A stretch of 64,000 bases of DNA from assembly GCA_016271365.2 (NCBI GenBank), contig CM028130.1, positions 466,769,501 through 466,833,500 of the forward strand. Direction: 5' to 3'. Positions 1 to 11,165 of the stretch are shown here, in pieces (the first letter of the stretch is position 1; every line of letters begins with the position of its first letter). This DNA comes from Neoceratodus forsteri (lineage: Eukaryota > Chordata > Ceratodontiformes > Ceratodontidae). The position numbers and the translations under genes are program-made. A model generated the notes under the pieces. It ran no database searches and was not told where the DNA came from. It saw only the letters and a program-made list of their open reading frames with translations.

Positions 1-2276
1 GGGATTGCCCTGCACTCGCAGACTTCTGAACATTCCAGAACAAACTATATGGATCTTACATCCAGAACATTCAGCACAGTATTTGAAAGTCCCATCCAAT
101 GCAATGAAAGTGATGCTTCTGTCAAGCATCCTAAACGTGGTTTAAACACGGTCATCAAGTACTTTATATACCAAAGGCATCCATCCAGAGTAAGTTGGCT
201 ATGACACTTTTCAAGCATCCCATACTTTAGTCACAGGCAGTCACATACGGTATATTCTATACACCAAGAACATTATCCCTAGCGGAGTCCTATCCAGCAT
301 GTCTAGCCATTTAACACTTATACAAGCGCTCTTAGAGCGAAATTCTGTGCAGACACAGGTACATTCTCTTTAAGGTATCTTAGACATTAATATGTCTCTA
401 GGGCCTCCTGTCTCATGAAGTGGCACAGCGTCTTGGGCAGACAGCTCCACGATGCAGGACTCAACCCATAGCCACACATTTATATGATTCACTAAGCCCA
501 GCATCTTGCTGCACCTGCAACTTAGCCATTTGGGCCACAGACAAGACGCATCCATTACTTCAACTAGGCAGTCTCTTATGGGATTAGTAGCCCAGACTGA
601 TGACTTCAATACTTCACACTTAACAGCACACATTTCTTAATGGGGCATGGAGCCCCCAAGATTACTTGCTTAGCTTCTCCCTCACACCTGGGGGTACGAG
701 GGTACTCACTCAGGTCCTCCATGGGTCTCATCCATGAATGAAGGCATCCTGAAGACTTCTTCAGCCTCTCACCACTGAGGTACTTGGTCAGCGCTCTCAC
801 CACTGCTTGATGTCATCTGGTCTGGTCAGCGCTCTCACCGCTGCTGGACATCTGATTCTTCGGTCCACATCTTTCCCCGATGTGGGAGGGAAGGCTAGCC
901 TCTGGAGGACAGTACTGGCAACCTCCAGACTAGCAGTTGCAGAAAGCACAATTACTTTAACTAGTTAACTGTTAACTGAAGAAAATAACAACTGCCATCT
1001 GAAGACTGAAAGGGTTTGAATTAAGTGGCCCAGGCCTGATGGCATGGCTGGAGCCTGAGCCCCTCCCCCATGGGGGGCTCCCAGCAGGCTGGAGCCTGCT
1101 CTGCTGCTCTCTGTCTCAGCTCTGCATCTCTGAATCTCCAGACAAACTGGCAACATTGTCTCTTTATAGAGCTCCTAGCTCAACTCCTGATTGGTAGTAG
1201 GGATGGGGTGACATGTCTCCAAGTTGCTGAAGGACCTGTCAATCAGAACACTCGAAGCACAATTGGGTTGTGGAATTTGCACCTAAAATAATGTGCCTGT
1301 AAGCCCCCATAAGCACTTGGGTGCTTACCCATGAGATGCAGTGAATGTCCCACAAGTCCTGGCTATCTATTGCTGCAATTCCAATTGGCTGTACTGCTGG
1401 CAATGGCTGCTTAACCCACTGTCCCTAATAGCAGATTAGATACAGTCCTGAATAATGTCCTGGTGCAGCTAGAAATAAGTAATTATTTGCCCTACATGCC
1501 CCACAGTTCTATAGGTTAAAGGCTGTACTTCCAGTCGCTGCACAGATGAAAAACATGGCTCTTTTACTTTTCCTGTCGCTACTGCACTTATGCAAGCTCC
1601 CGTTGCAGCAGCTGACAGGCTGACACACAGAGTCCCAGATATTGGAATTGTCAGGGAAACAGTACTCATTTTAACTTTAAAGACTTTTCCCCACATGCAC
1701 AGTATATTCCCAACAAGCAGCAACAGTTCCATTATGTAAAACATTTTAATTCTTTACTTTTCAGCTGGAGCTGAATATAGCTACCCTGGAGGCAGCCAGA
1801 TACACTGTTATGCATCATTCAGATGACCGGGGCCCTGTACAGGCATACTCAAATGAGCCCCGGTCATAACTCCTTTAATTCCCATCTGAGCGGTCCCCCA
1901 GCAGGCTGTCCATGGTCACCGGGTCCCAAATAGGTGGAAGGGATCCCAGGACCCACGGCATAGTCCCCGAGGCAACCGCAAAAACAAGCGGCTCCCATCA
2001 AAGGTGCTGGCGTGACTGCTGCGACTCCTGCTGCCCTGGAGGCAAAGCAAGCAGAGCGGGAGCCTCAAGAGTCACAGCTTTAAGCCCCTGACTGGCTGGA
2101 TTTTCATTTGACTACAAGCTGGGGCACACACAAGGGCAAACAGGACCTGGGAAGCCAGAAAAATTAGAGACCAAGTCAGGAGAAGCCCGAGAGACAGCGG
2201 GAGAAAGACAGAACAAACCGGGCTAAGGTAAACCCAGACTGGCATTTCTAGGAACCCCCATTTGCAAGGGGTTACA
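1..2276 (-). mobile_element. LTR-like sequence ending in the Gypsy-type LTR terminus
   Basis: No coding frame is convincing here. The right edge (about 2251-2276) reads AACCCCCATTTGC followed by AAGGGGTTACA. This is nearly the same terminus as the two LTRs of the Gypsy element at 26.6-36.3 kb, so I infer an LTR of a related family in the same orientation. The body contains CCAAT-like and GC-rich stretches (about 1020-1300 and 1860-2100) but does not obviously align with the other LTRs over its length. I cannot see its left boundary, so it may be a solo LTR or the end of an element that begins outside the window. The shared terminus is observed; the LTR identity is inference. Confidence 0.4.
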
Positions 2277-2449
2277 TAATTAACATGGAATTTGGTGTAA
2301 TTAATGTGGAATAAAGATGCTAGTTTTAGTGGTAGACTTTATTTGATGTGGTGCCATTCCCTGAGGCCCAGGGCACCATTTAATAAATAAACAAAATGCA
2401 GTACAGATTAAAACATTAAAAGATTATTACAGGTGGTAACCTTCTTCCG

Positions 2450-2795
2450 CTAATGCCGCACTCGCCGCCTCCCTTCTGCTTTAACCTTCCCTCATGCCCT
2501 ACCCTTTTTCTCACTGTTTGCTCTACTCTCCCCTTTTCTCTCTCTCCCGCTTTACCCATCCACCTGTCCACTACCACCTCACCCCCTAGTTATCAACAAT
2601 GAATACATGTATGATGATTCTCAATTGTTATGCTTTGACTACACTGTATGACTTTGTCCTTTCCCAATGTATCTTGCTTTTGTGTAATTTTTATGTATCA
2701 CTGTGTTCTGTAACTGTACCTCCCGGGTCGTGCCTGAAAATAGTCACATGATGGCTAGTGCACTTACCCGGTCAACAAAAACTAAATAAATAAAA
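2450..2795 (+). mobile_element. 3' end of an L2-type LINE (non-coding tail)
   Basis: A pyrimidine-rich stretch is followed by an AT-rich 3'UTR and the tail ACTTACCCGG, then AAATAAATAAAATG. The same arrangement ends the L2-type elements at about 10,905 (reverse strand) and 42,370. It is therefore a short, 5'-truncated plus-strand LINE end with no coding sequence. Subfamily is not assigned. Confidence 0.5.
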
Positions 2796-3082
2796 TGAGC
2801 ATCATAAATATACAAAAGCAACAATGGCAGCAGATCTAATACAGAGTGCATTACAGGGACATGTTCAAGTACCATTGAAAGCTTCTGTAAACAAATGGAA
2901 TTTGAGGCCTCTCTTAAAGGCCTCCAATGATGGAGGTTCTCTTAGGACTGTCAGGAGTGTGTTCCAAATAGCTGAAGCTGCCACCGCCACTTCCCGGTCA
3001 ATCTATGATTTCAGGTGAGTACTTAGTATCTTCAGGAGGCCCACATCAGAGAAGCAGAGATGGTAGAGGGTGGGTAAGGAAA
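2796..3082. other. Unassigned sequence before the DIRS element
   Basis: No gene. On the minus strand parts resemble the degraded C-terminal and 3'UTR region of LINEs seen elsewhere in the window, but the match is too weak to name a family. Confidence 0.3.
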
Positions 3083-3290
3083 AATATGTTACTCACCTGT
3101 AACCGTTGTTCGAGGAGTGTTATATAGTTCACATCCACACATTGGCAGTTCTGCTGGAAAATGCTGATTTGCCAGAATGTCTTCAGCCTAAGCTCCTCCC
3201 ACCACTTGGGCAACTCTACTCCATGACATCAGATCCTGCATGCTGGAAGCAGGGATCCATGTACCACTTGTGAGAGAAAGCCAAGTGGAT
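3083..3290 (-). repeat. DIRS right inverted terminal repeat
   Basis: The outer edge reads TGTTACTCACCTGTAACCG. The inner part (about 3120-3236) has ATATAGTTCAC, CCACACATTGG, AGCTCCTCCCACCAC and CCATGACATCAG. These recur in order on the opposite strand at the other end of the element, which defines the inverted repeat pair. Confidence 0.8.
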
Positions 3291-3317
3291 GGTGTGAATA
3301 TAAACTATATGCCACTC

Positions 3318-3372
3318 TTATAACTATGGTTACAGGTAAGTAACCTATTTTTCTAGAGGTGTGGATATAGTT
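3318..3372 (-). repeat. DIRS internal complementary region (ICR)
   Basis: The left half (about 3325-3346, GGTTACAGGTAAGTAACC) is the reverse complement of the outer edge of the right terminal repeat. The right half (about 3347-3372, TTCTAGAGGTGTGG then ATATAGTTCAC) matches the reverse complement of the outer edge of the left terminal repeat at 9,873. A junction built from the complements of both outer edges is the hallmark ICR of DIRS elements, thought to template closure of the circular intermediate. Confidence 0.8.
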
Positions 3373-3379
3373 CACTGTC

Positions 3380-4400
3380 CACACATTGACAGACTTTTAG
3401 CAGTTCTCTGGGAGGAGTCAAGATGCACAGCCCTATTTGCAAACAGAGACTGGAGAACCAAAGTCCCAAAAGCAGCATCCCAATGAGACTATAGGTTGAT
3501 GCTGCAGTGGGAGATGAAAGTGTGTGCTGACTTGCAGGTGGGAGTCCTGCAGATCTGCTGGATTGGATGTCCCTGGAAGCAGCCACTGAGGCAGCAGTAT
3601 ATCTGGTGGAATGAGCCTTGAGCCCTATATAAAGCTCCCAATCAGCCAACCTATAACAGAGATTGGTGCAGGATTTTGTCCACCTGTCAGTCATCCACAG
3701 AGGTCCATGCAGGATGTTATCCACCTGCCAATCATTTGTTTTGCTGTTCGTCTGTCAGGTGCAGCTTCAGCGTACATCACAAAAACCTGGCAAGCCTCAC
3801 CTCGAACTCCAGCTGTGAGCTCCTTATAATAAGAGAGTATGCTCTGTAAGATCTAGAGTATGGAGCCTGCAGTCAACCTCTGAAGAAGGATTGGTAAAAT
3901 ATACCAGGAAGTTCATCATCTGGTTAAGATTGAACTCTGATAGAACCTTTGGGAGGAATGTTGGGTGAGGACAAATGATGATCTTGTCCTTATAAGATAA
4001 GGAGACTCCACTGAGAGCATCTGGAGCTCTCTAATCCTTCTAGCTGACATGTTGGCCACCAAGAAGGTCATCTTCCACAACAGGTGTTATATCTCACACC
4101 TATGCTTAGGTTCAAATGGCATCCCCATGAGCATAGCTAGCACCAGCAGTAGGTCCCCTGGTGGCGGTGGTTCATGCACAAGAGAGGACAGATGGTCAAG
4201 GCCCTTGAAAAAGTGCCTGATCACCTTCTTCTGGGTCACCATCAGCATACCAGCCCATGCCCGGTATGCAGAGATGTTTACCAGGTGCACCTTGAGGTTC
4301 ATTGCTCACAGCCCCAACTGGGAGAGAAACCAAAGGTACTTGAGGATACTGGCCACTGATCAGGCAAGGGGATCAAGCTCCTTGCCCTGGCTCAAAATAG
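3380..4400 (-). pseudogene. DIRS tyrosine recombinase remnant
   Basis: This recombinase would integrate the circular DIRS DNA. Recognisable pieces on the minus strand are a block around 4090-4220 with PPGDL, LVLAMLMG and PFEP, followed by the ISARR-like segment near 4050 (NMSARR here). The H-S-T-R catalytic motif lies near 3608, and a C-terminal block at 3515-3560 reads HTFISHC. In DIRS recombinases that last block normally carries the nucleophilic tyrosine where this copy has cysteine, and it is in a different frame from the HSTR block. Several stops and at least one frameshift make this a pseudogene. Family assignment is firm from motif order; the exact residue alignment is inference. Confidence 0.65.
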
Positions 4401-4559
4401 AAAACCTTTTGTGCTTAAAGGCATAGCACCAGCAAGTTGACTCTTTTCAGGAGGCCTTCACAATGTGGGGCACAGCTTCAGAAAAGCCCATAGCCTGGAA
4501 CTGTAGCCACTCAGGAACCAGGCTGTGCAGTGCAGGGACTGAAGATCTGAATGCAGAAC

Positions 4560-6200
4560 TGTTACCTGTAGTTTGGTAAGCAAGTTAGGACAAAGAGGCA
4601 ATCACCATGGAGACCTGCTGCTGAGGCTGAGAAGATCTGAATACCATAACTGCCGTGGCCAATCTGCACCAATCAGGATCATCCCTGCCTTGTCCTTCTG
4701 AGCCTTGACCACCATCTTGTGAATCAAGAGGAAGGGAAGAAAGGTGTACACGAGACCTGGTGTCCAGGACTTCATGAAGGCATTCCTCCATTAGTGTCCT
4801 GGACTTTGTGGGGTAGGCACAAAACAGCCTCAGTCTTGCATTTTCCCAGGAGGCAAACAGATCCACTGAAGGTGTGCCTCACAGGGAGAACAGATGGCTC
4901 ACCACCTCCTGATGCAGGGGCCACTAATACAACATCTCTCCTACCCAACTGAGAGAGTCTGCCAGGCTGATTTTATTCCCCAACAACATAAATCGTCACG
5001 AAATCTGCACCTATGCTGCACAAAAAGTCCAGGTGCAGAGGGCCTCCCAACACAAGAGAATGGAGGGCATGCTGCCCTGCCTCTTCAGATAAAATGTAGT
5101 CATGGTGTCGTCCATCTGGACCTGCACAGCCTGACCCCTGACTAGAGGAGTGAAATCTGTCAGAGCTAGTTGCACTGCATGGAGCTCCAGCAGGTTGATG
5201 TGGTGACAGGCCTCCCTGGGTGGCTAAAATCTATGGGACCCATACCACAAGATGGGGGGAGTGGTACTGATGACCAACAAACAGGAAAGAAACCTGGAGG
5301 TAATCATGTGTGTTAATCTAAAGGTAGCCAAACAATGTGACAAGGCTATGAGGAGAGCCAGTGGGATGCTGGAGTGCATAGGGAGAGTAATCACCAGCAG
5401 GAAGAAGGGGAGGGTGACACCACTGTATAAATCGTTGGTGAGACCTCACCTGGATTACGGTGTCCAGTTCTGGGGAGCACATCTCCGGAAGGACATAGAC
5501 AGAGTAGAAATGGTCCAGAGGAGGGCAACTAAAATGGTTCAGAGTCTGCACTAGAGATCATATGAGGAGAGACTAAAGGACCCCAATGTGCATACCCTGG
5601 AGGAAAAAAAGGAAAGGGAGAATATGGTAGAGAATTTCAAATACTTCACGGGTATAAGTGAGGTACAAGGGGGAGGCATTTTTCAGAAAAAGATGCTGAA
5701 GAACAAGGGAGCATGTTATAAAGCTGGAGGTGGGTAATCTCAGGGGAAACATAAGGAAGTACTTCTTCAGAGAGAGAGTGATGGATGCCTGGAACAGCCT
5801 TCCAGCAGAGGTGGTGGGGGCAGAAACTGTGGCAGGATTCAGGAATGCATGGGATTGGCATAAAGGAACTTTAGTCATTAGGGAAGGGAGAGCTAAGCCA
5901 GAGATCAAGTAGGATCTACAGTATTACAGTAAATAGGGAAAATGGGTAGAGTAGGTGGGCTAAGCAGTCCTTATCTGCTGTCAAATTCTGTGTTTCTATG
6001 ATCTGTGCTTCCCCAGGTGCACGTTCCACTCCACAGAGACGTATCCATTGTCAGAGTGACATTTGGCTCCAGGTGGACAAATGGGATTCCTTCCTTCAGA
6101 TGTTTTGGGGATCAGCCACCAGTGGATGGCATTCTACATTGGCTGGGTAACTGTGACTGGCTTATCCAAGTGTTCTAGGTGCTGGGACCAATGACGGCCC
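4560..6200 (-). pseudogene. DIRS RNase H region, split by a CR1 insertion
   Basis: The upstream part (about 6001-6330, minus) continues from the reverse transcriptase with a TSVVQWAH block and ends at a VSVEWNVHLG segment that corresponds to the first RNase H motif. The downstream part resumes at 5226 with HHINLLELHAVQLAL, a classic DIRS RNase H motif, then a QVQMDDTT block with the conserved aspartate. A DLFAS block with CAYPTKSRTL follows at about 4700-4866. The two parts are separated by the CR1 fragment at 5228-6001. Stops occur in both parts. Confidence 0.7.
5228..6001 (+). mobile_element. 5'-truncated CR1 LINE inserted in the DIRS element
   Basis: The plus-strand translation gives the C-terminus of a CR1 reverse transcriptase: MGGVVLMTNKQERNLEVIM, then RPHLDYGVQFWGAHLRKDID, VQRRATKMVQ and, in another frame, LRGNIRKYFFRERVMDAWNS. 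A short 3'UTR follows and ends in TTCTGTGTTTCTATGA, the CR1-type 3' octamer-like tail without poly(A). The fragment starts near the RT C-terminal region, so it is a typical dead-on-arrival CR1 insertion. One stop lies near 5552. DIRS RNase H continues on both sides. Confidence 0.85.
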
Positions 6201-6359
6201 AACTCCCACTGCAGGTGCCACATTTGCTAGTGGGCCCACTGGACCACGCTGGTGCAAGACACCATGTACCTCAGCAGCTTCAGGAAGTCCCATCAGGGCA
6301 CGAGCACACAATCTGAAATTATCAGGCAAAGGAGGTAAGATCCAGTGCGTGGTTTGCAA

Positions 6360-7189
6360 GAAGGTGGGCCTTGGCCTACAGGGAGTCTAGCTCTGCCCCA
6401 ATGCAATGAATCACCTGTGACGGAAATCATTTCGGACTTGGCAGGGCAGACCAACAGGCGCAAGTCTTTGCAGGTCTGGTGGGCCAGATCACTGAACTGC
6501 TTCACGGCCTCCTTGGATGGTCTAGTTATTAGTCAGCCATCCAGGTAGGGGTAAATCCTGAAGCCCTTGTGCTGCAGGAAGGCTGCCACCACTGCCATAC
6601 ACTTGGTGAAGACCCTGGGCATGGACAGAAGGCCAAAAGTCATGATCTGGAACTGATACAAAACCCCTTCTGCTTGGAACTGAAGGTACCACCAGTGGGA
6701 TGGATGGACTGGGAAGTGGAAGAACACATCCTGGAGGTCCAGAGAGTAGAACCATGTGCCCTGCTCTAGTGATGGTGTGATTTGGTTTATGGTTATCATC
6801 TGGAACATGTGCTTCCTCATGTGCTGATTGAGAATGTGCAGAATCAGTAAGGGGCACCAGTCCCACATCTGTTTTGGAACCAGGAAGTACCTGGACATGT
6901 ACCCCTGACTTTCCAGGGTATCTGGGACACAAACCATAGCACACAGAGCTGAGCAATGTTCTCCCTCAGAGCAGAGAGCATGTCCTGTGACACTGAGAAC
7001 TCCCTGGAGTGTGGGATCGGTAAGATGGAACAGCTCCAAAATCAAGAGGCGCCCTCTGCCTACCACCTCAAGAACCCCCTTGTCCATAGTAATAATGTAT
7101 TTGTGTACCCAGAAGTGAAGAAGTCGACCCCCCACAGGGAGCTGAGTCAGGGACTGGACAGGCAGGAGGTAGCCACCCCAACCTGTCAC
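6360..7189 (-). pseudogene. DIRS reverse transcriptase
   Basis: The longest frame (6533-7189, 218 residues) contains the DIRS RT signature in order: GYMSRYFLVPKQ, LNQHMRKHMFQM, the motif A block FYSLDLQDVFFHFPVHPSH, FQIMTFGLLSMPRVF and the catalytic box, here PYLDG. The second aspartate of YLDD is glycine (GGC for GAC), and a stop codon follows directly. The normal downstream WLI.N segment can be read past the stop. The enzyme would copy element RNA into DNA; this copy cannot be active. Gag lies upstream and RNase H downstream. Confidence 0.85.
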
Positions 7190-7368
7190 TGGATAGCTTT
7201 GGAGGGGGCACCAGTGGCTGGAGCCAGAGGGGCACCACTTTCCCTACCCCACCTTTTTTTGACCCCTTGCCAGAGAGCTTGGCCTTGGGGTGCCAGGTAT
7301 GGGATTGCCCCTGCTAGAGCTGCTGCTGAGGCTACTGTGGCTGAAAGGACCAAAACTGAAAGGCCTTT

Positions 7369-9560
7369 TTATTTTGGTGTCTGGACCTTAAATTCCTTTT
7401 GGGATGAAGACACGGAGTCCAGGGTGTTGTTGAACTTCTCAATCCTACGGATATGACCTTCCACTTCTTGGCCAAAGAGGTCAGTGCTCAAGAAAGTGAT
7501 GTTGGTCAGCTTGTGCTGAGTGTACACTGTGAAGGTGAACATCATCAGACAGGCCCTGTGATGCATGGCGATGGCATGGGTACTGGAGTTGCCCATGTTT
7601 AAGGCCATCTGGAGCTGGTGTTTAGCCAGTGATTGACTCTGGTCTCTGACCAACTTCACTGGCAGCTGCTTGTCGACAGGTAGGGGAAGAAGGACATCAT
7701 CCAGCACTCCCAATAAGGGAGTGTCCAAAGTTGGCCACCATCATCATGGCATAGCTTTCCTGATGAAGACTGAGAAAGGAAGAAACATAGATCTTTTTGG
7801 CCATGTAGTCAAGCTTCATTGACTGTCTGGGGGCTTATCCAATTCCTCTTGGTTTCCAGACTTCCAGAAAGCCAAGTTCATGACCAGAACCTCGGCTGAG
7901 GGATAGTCCAAGAATCTGGACAGAGACCCAGTAGAGAGCAAGTACTTGCATACCATATGGACAGGGGATGCCAGGCAGGATGCATCCAGCATCCTGCCCA
8001 GCACCCTCTGCTCCAGGAAATATCCCAACACTGCCTTAGCCATGGAAAAGGCAACCCCAGGGATTTGTCCCTATTGAGGATTTCTGTGAAAGGGTATTTG
8101 GCCCTTTTCTAAGCAGGCTCCAGAGGAACAGACATGGACTCTGATATAAATCAGAATGGAGCCCCGACTGACACCAGCCTATGGTCAGTAGTCAGTTCCT
8201 CAACCAACAAGCAGACAAAAGTATGCATCCTTGACTGCAACATGGATGAATCGTCTCAGTCATTTGAAGGCCTCTCAAAAATGGCCCTTGATCGTTTGGT
8301 ACCATGGATCACCTGAGAGTCATCCAACTGTGCGATTCCCACTGACAACCTGCCTGGCAAGCCGGTTGCTTCATGGGAGTCCTTTGTAAGAGCTACCACT
8401 GAGGGCTGCAGTGGAGGCAGCTCTATCTGCAAGGGTGGTGAAACAAATGCTGAAGACATCTGTCAAGGATGGTCTGGAATGAACATGACCTTTGCCTGCC
8501 AGTTGACCACCGGTGTTGGGGTAGACTCATACTCCACCCCACAATGGTCCATAGCTGCCAGAAAGTTTCTCTTAGGGCCGTTGCATCCAGTGGCAGAGCT
8601 ACTCCTCACCTGGGGACAAGTAGGTCAAGGGACATCAATGGCAATGCCTCCCAGTTGATCAAGAGCATGAGTGACACTTTGATCAAAAGCTCAACCTTGA
8701 CCATTGACCCAAGGAAAAATGCTGAAGAGAAGCCACCAGGGGTGCATTATAGACCACATGCTGAGGAGCATGAAGAAGCACCAGCACTGGAGGAATAACT
8801 GCCGGTGGAGGCAGTTCCCGAGAGGAACTGGAAGGAGAGACTGACCAGTTCACATCCTGCTGAGTGAGGACTCGGAAAACAGGGGTCTTGGAGATCGTCT
8901 CCTCTTCTATCCCCTCTGACAACTAGTCAAAAGGGTCAAGAAAAATCTTGTCTGCCTGCTTGGCTGTTGTTGAGGTCAACAAGCCTGATGGGGGGCATTA
9001 TGGAGCTTTCTACCTGATCCTTGACCACGGAAAGCTTGACCTGAGTCGAGTGGTCAGAGAAGTTAAGGGAGCAATCAAATCACAGTGTCTCTCTGTCCCA
9101 TGACTGGTGCCAGTGGTGTTTGTGTTTCTTACTGTGGTGGGCATAGCTCTCCCAGACAGCCTGGAAGGCCTGACACAGTTCATGAAATTCTCAGTTGAAG
9201 GATGCTGTGACGCTAGCCCTAACCAGGAGCAGTGCTGAGGCCGATTAGGTGCCCAATGCAGCAGCATCCATCACCTCTTACATGGCCATGAGCTAGGCAG
9301 TAGGCCCTGGCACAGCAGAGGCTTTCTTGTGGCTTGTTTTTCAAAGCCTTGGGTCCCTATCGGTCCGGCAGCTGAGAATAAGCCAGGCAGTGCAATCCTC
9401 AAAATAGGTAGAGAGCATTGCTTTACACAGGCCACAGCCTGAGACATCATGTGTATCCCCCAAACAATACAGGCAAGACATGTGTGGGTCAGTCCACGGC
9501 ATTTTCTAGTGGCACGTGACAAAGAATTTGAAGCTGGTAGGTGGCTTTGCTTCCTCATGT
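7369..9560 (-). pseudogene. DIRS Gag-like region, decayed
   Basis: Two minus-strand frames are recognisable. At 7369-7728 a 119-residue piece has LPVDKQLPVKLVRDQSQSL, HQLQMALNMGNSSTHAIAM and TDLFGQEVEGHIRRIEKF, matching the conserved C-terminal part of vertebrate DIRS Gag. At 7816-8043 a 75-residue piece has LEQRVLGRMLDASCLASP. Farther upstream (8043-9560) only short frames remain, with serine- and charge-rich stretches. The region sits between the left terminal repeat and the RT, as expected. Stops and frameshifts make it non-functional. Confidence 0.6.
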
Positions 9561-9724
9561 TCCATCTTTTGTCGAAGAGTCTGGAGCTGAACCAATGGTG
9601 AAAGAAAAGGGTAGAGGAAATAAAAAATAATCGAAGGAAAAATCTGAACTCACCAATGGCAAACTTGGTAGCCTATAATGCATAGAGGTGCAAAGGAGGA
9701 GACCAAACTCTTATAGTGGAAAGG

Positions 9725-9873
9725 GAGAGCTGATGTCATGGGGTGGAACTGGAGAGTATACAGTACCACCTAGGTGGTGGGAGGAGCTGAGGTTGAAGAT
9801 GTTCCAGTGAATCAGCACTTTTCAGAGGCATGGCCAATGTGTGGAGAGTGAACTATATCCATGCCCCTAGAAA
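9725..9873 (-). repeat. DIRS left inverted terminal repeat
   Basis: Read on the minus strand it starts CTAGGGGCATGGATATAG, continues with CTCCACACATTGG and AGCTCCTCCCACCACC, and ends near CCATGACATCAGC. These blocks recur in the same order in the right repeat at 3083-3290. Confidence 0.75.
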
Positions 9874-10904
9874 CAGTCATTCAACCAGGTAGACCAGGCC
9901 AAGACCCTCATTTTTCTGTGCACTGTGGGACCAAGTTCTGTGGATAGGATTATCATTTGCCACGGAACTTCTGCAGTGGGGCTTTGTAATTTCTGCTGAA
10001 ATTCTGTGGCACCAATGAACTGCCACATAATAGCATCAGCTTGCCATCCTGATACCACGTCCATGGCAATGGCTATGGCAACCAGGGATGGGAAACACAA
10101 TACCACTAGTTCCAAAAACAAACCTACAGACTTTTAGAAATAATATTTTTATTAAAAAAACCTAGAACAATCTATCAGTAAAGGTCCTTTCCTGTTGCAT
10201 AAATGAAATATGCAGAGGAGACCTTGTGTAATGATTTTTCGATGCTTGTGCTGTTTATGCCACTCGTGAAGTCCCTACTGTGTATCACATATATTTTTTA
10301 TGCAATTTGTAATGCAATTTTATAAAAAATAGATTTCCCTTTTTGTGAATGTGAAATTGATCTTTATTCATACAGGTACCCTTGGAAATGAAATAAACAG
10401 AATAGTGGGAATATTTCAAGGCTCATCTTTCCTCTTTTTTTTTTGTCTTAGCTTTCCTGTATGGGCATTGGTTGTCTCCCCATATGATTATTATTGGCCA
10501 TTTTCAGGATCGGGGTTGGTTGCTCCCTCTCCTGTTTAAATGAACATTAGTTCTACTCAGGACCGGGTCCTTAATGTGTCTCAAGGGCTCGGGCTATGTT
10601 CAACTAAATCCGCTTTAATGATCTACTATCTATCAGTGTTACCTAGGAGCGGGCTTCTTTATCCCACTCCCTATCTTGGAAGTATGTTTAGGATACCACT
10701 GTTATTTGTTTTTGCTGAGTTTGAATCTAGTTTATCTAACTGCCTTGGTAGAATATTCTACTGTTGTTCTGTTTTATACTTTAATGTCCATTTGGGTGTT
10801 AGCTTTACAGGCTTTTTTGACTTTTTTTTTAAGAAGGTAAATACTAAGGCATGGGTACTTAATTGTGAGAGGGGAGCAGTGACAAGAGTTGGTCTGGCAT
10901 TGCA
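9874..10904. other. Unassigned interval between DIRS and L2
   Basis: No supported gene. An A-rich and T-rich segment near 10,137-10,160 and a poly(T) tract at about 10,430-10,443 are present. A motif near 9970-10,020 with AAATTCTGTGG resembles sequence near 45,690-45,750, so part of it is probably an old dispersed repeat. The 162-residue plus frame at 10,540-11,028 shows no family motif. Confidence 0.3.
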
Positions 10905-11165
10905 TTTATTTATTAAATTTGATAACCGGGTAAGCCCACTGGGCCCCGAAGGTCTCTTTTTCAGGGGCGACCCGGGGATTACAAGGAATAATACCTGGGA
11001 TTGCATACAGCAAAAGTACATTACATAAAACACATCGAAACATACCATGGGTTAATACATAGTAGCATTTCAACAGGTTACATTTCCTGGGTAGGCTATA
11101 CAGATGGGTGTAGATATTGGAGGTATTTCCTGGGAGGAGGGCAAACACGCTTGGAGCCTCTTTCT

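Larger units (their letters stand above)
3083..9873 (-). mobile_element. DIRS-type tyrosine-recombinase retrotransposon, decayed
   Basis: In minus-strand order the element holds a left inverted terminal repeat, Gag remnants, a DIRS reverse transcriptase, RNase H, a tyrosine recombinase remnant, an internal complementary region and a right inverted terminal repeat. This is the canonical DIRS layout. All coding parts carry stops and frameshifts, and a CR1 fragment (about 5228-6001) interrupts RNase H. DIRS elements integrate through a tyrosine recombinase via a circular DNA intermediate and leave no target duplication, and none is seen. Boundaries are set where the terminal repeats match the two halves of the internal complementary region. 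The copy is non-autonomous. Confidence 0.85.

Noticed and set aside
6956..7456. 166-residue plus-strand frame
   Set aside because: Antisense of the DIRS RT/Gag region with no recognisable motif.
10540..11028. 162-residue plus-strand frame
   Set aside because: Low-complexity start, no family motif, and overlaps the L2 3' end.
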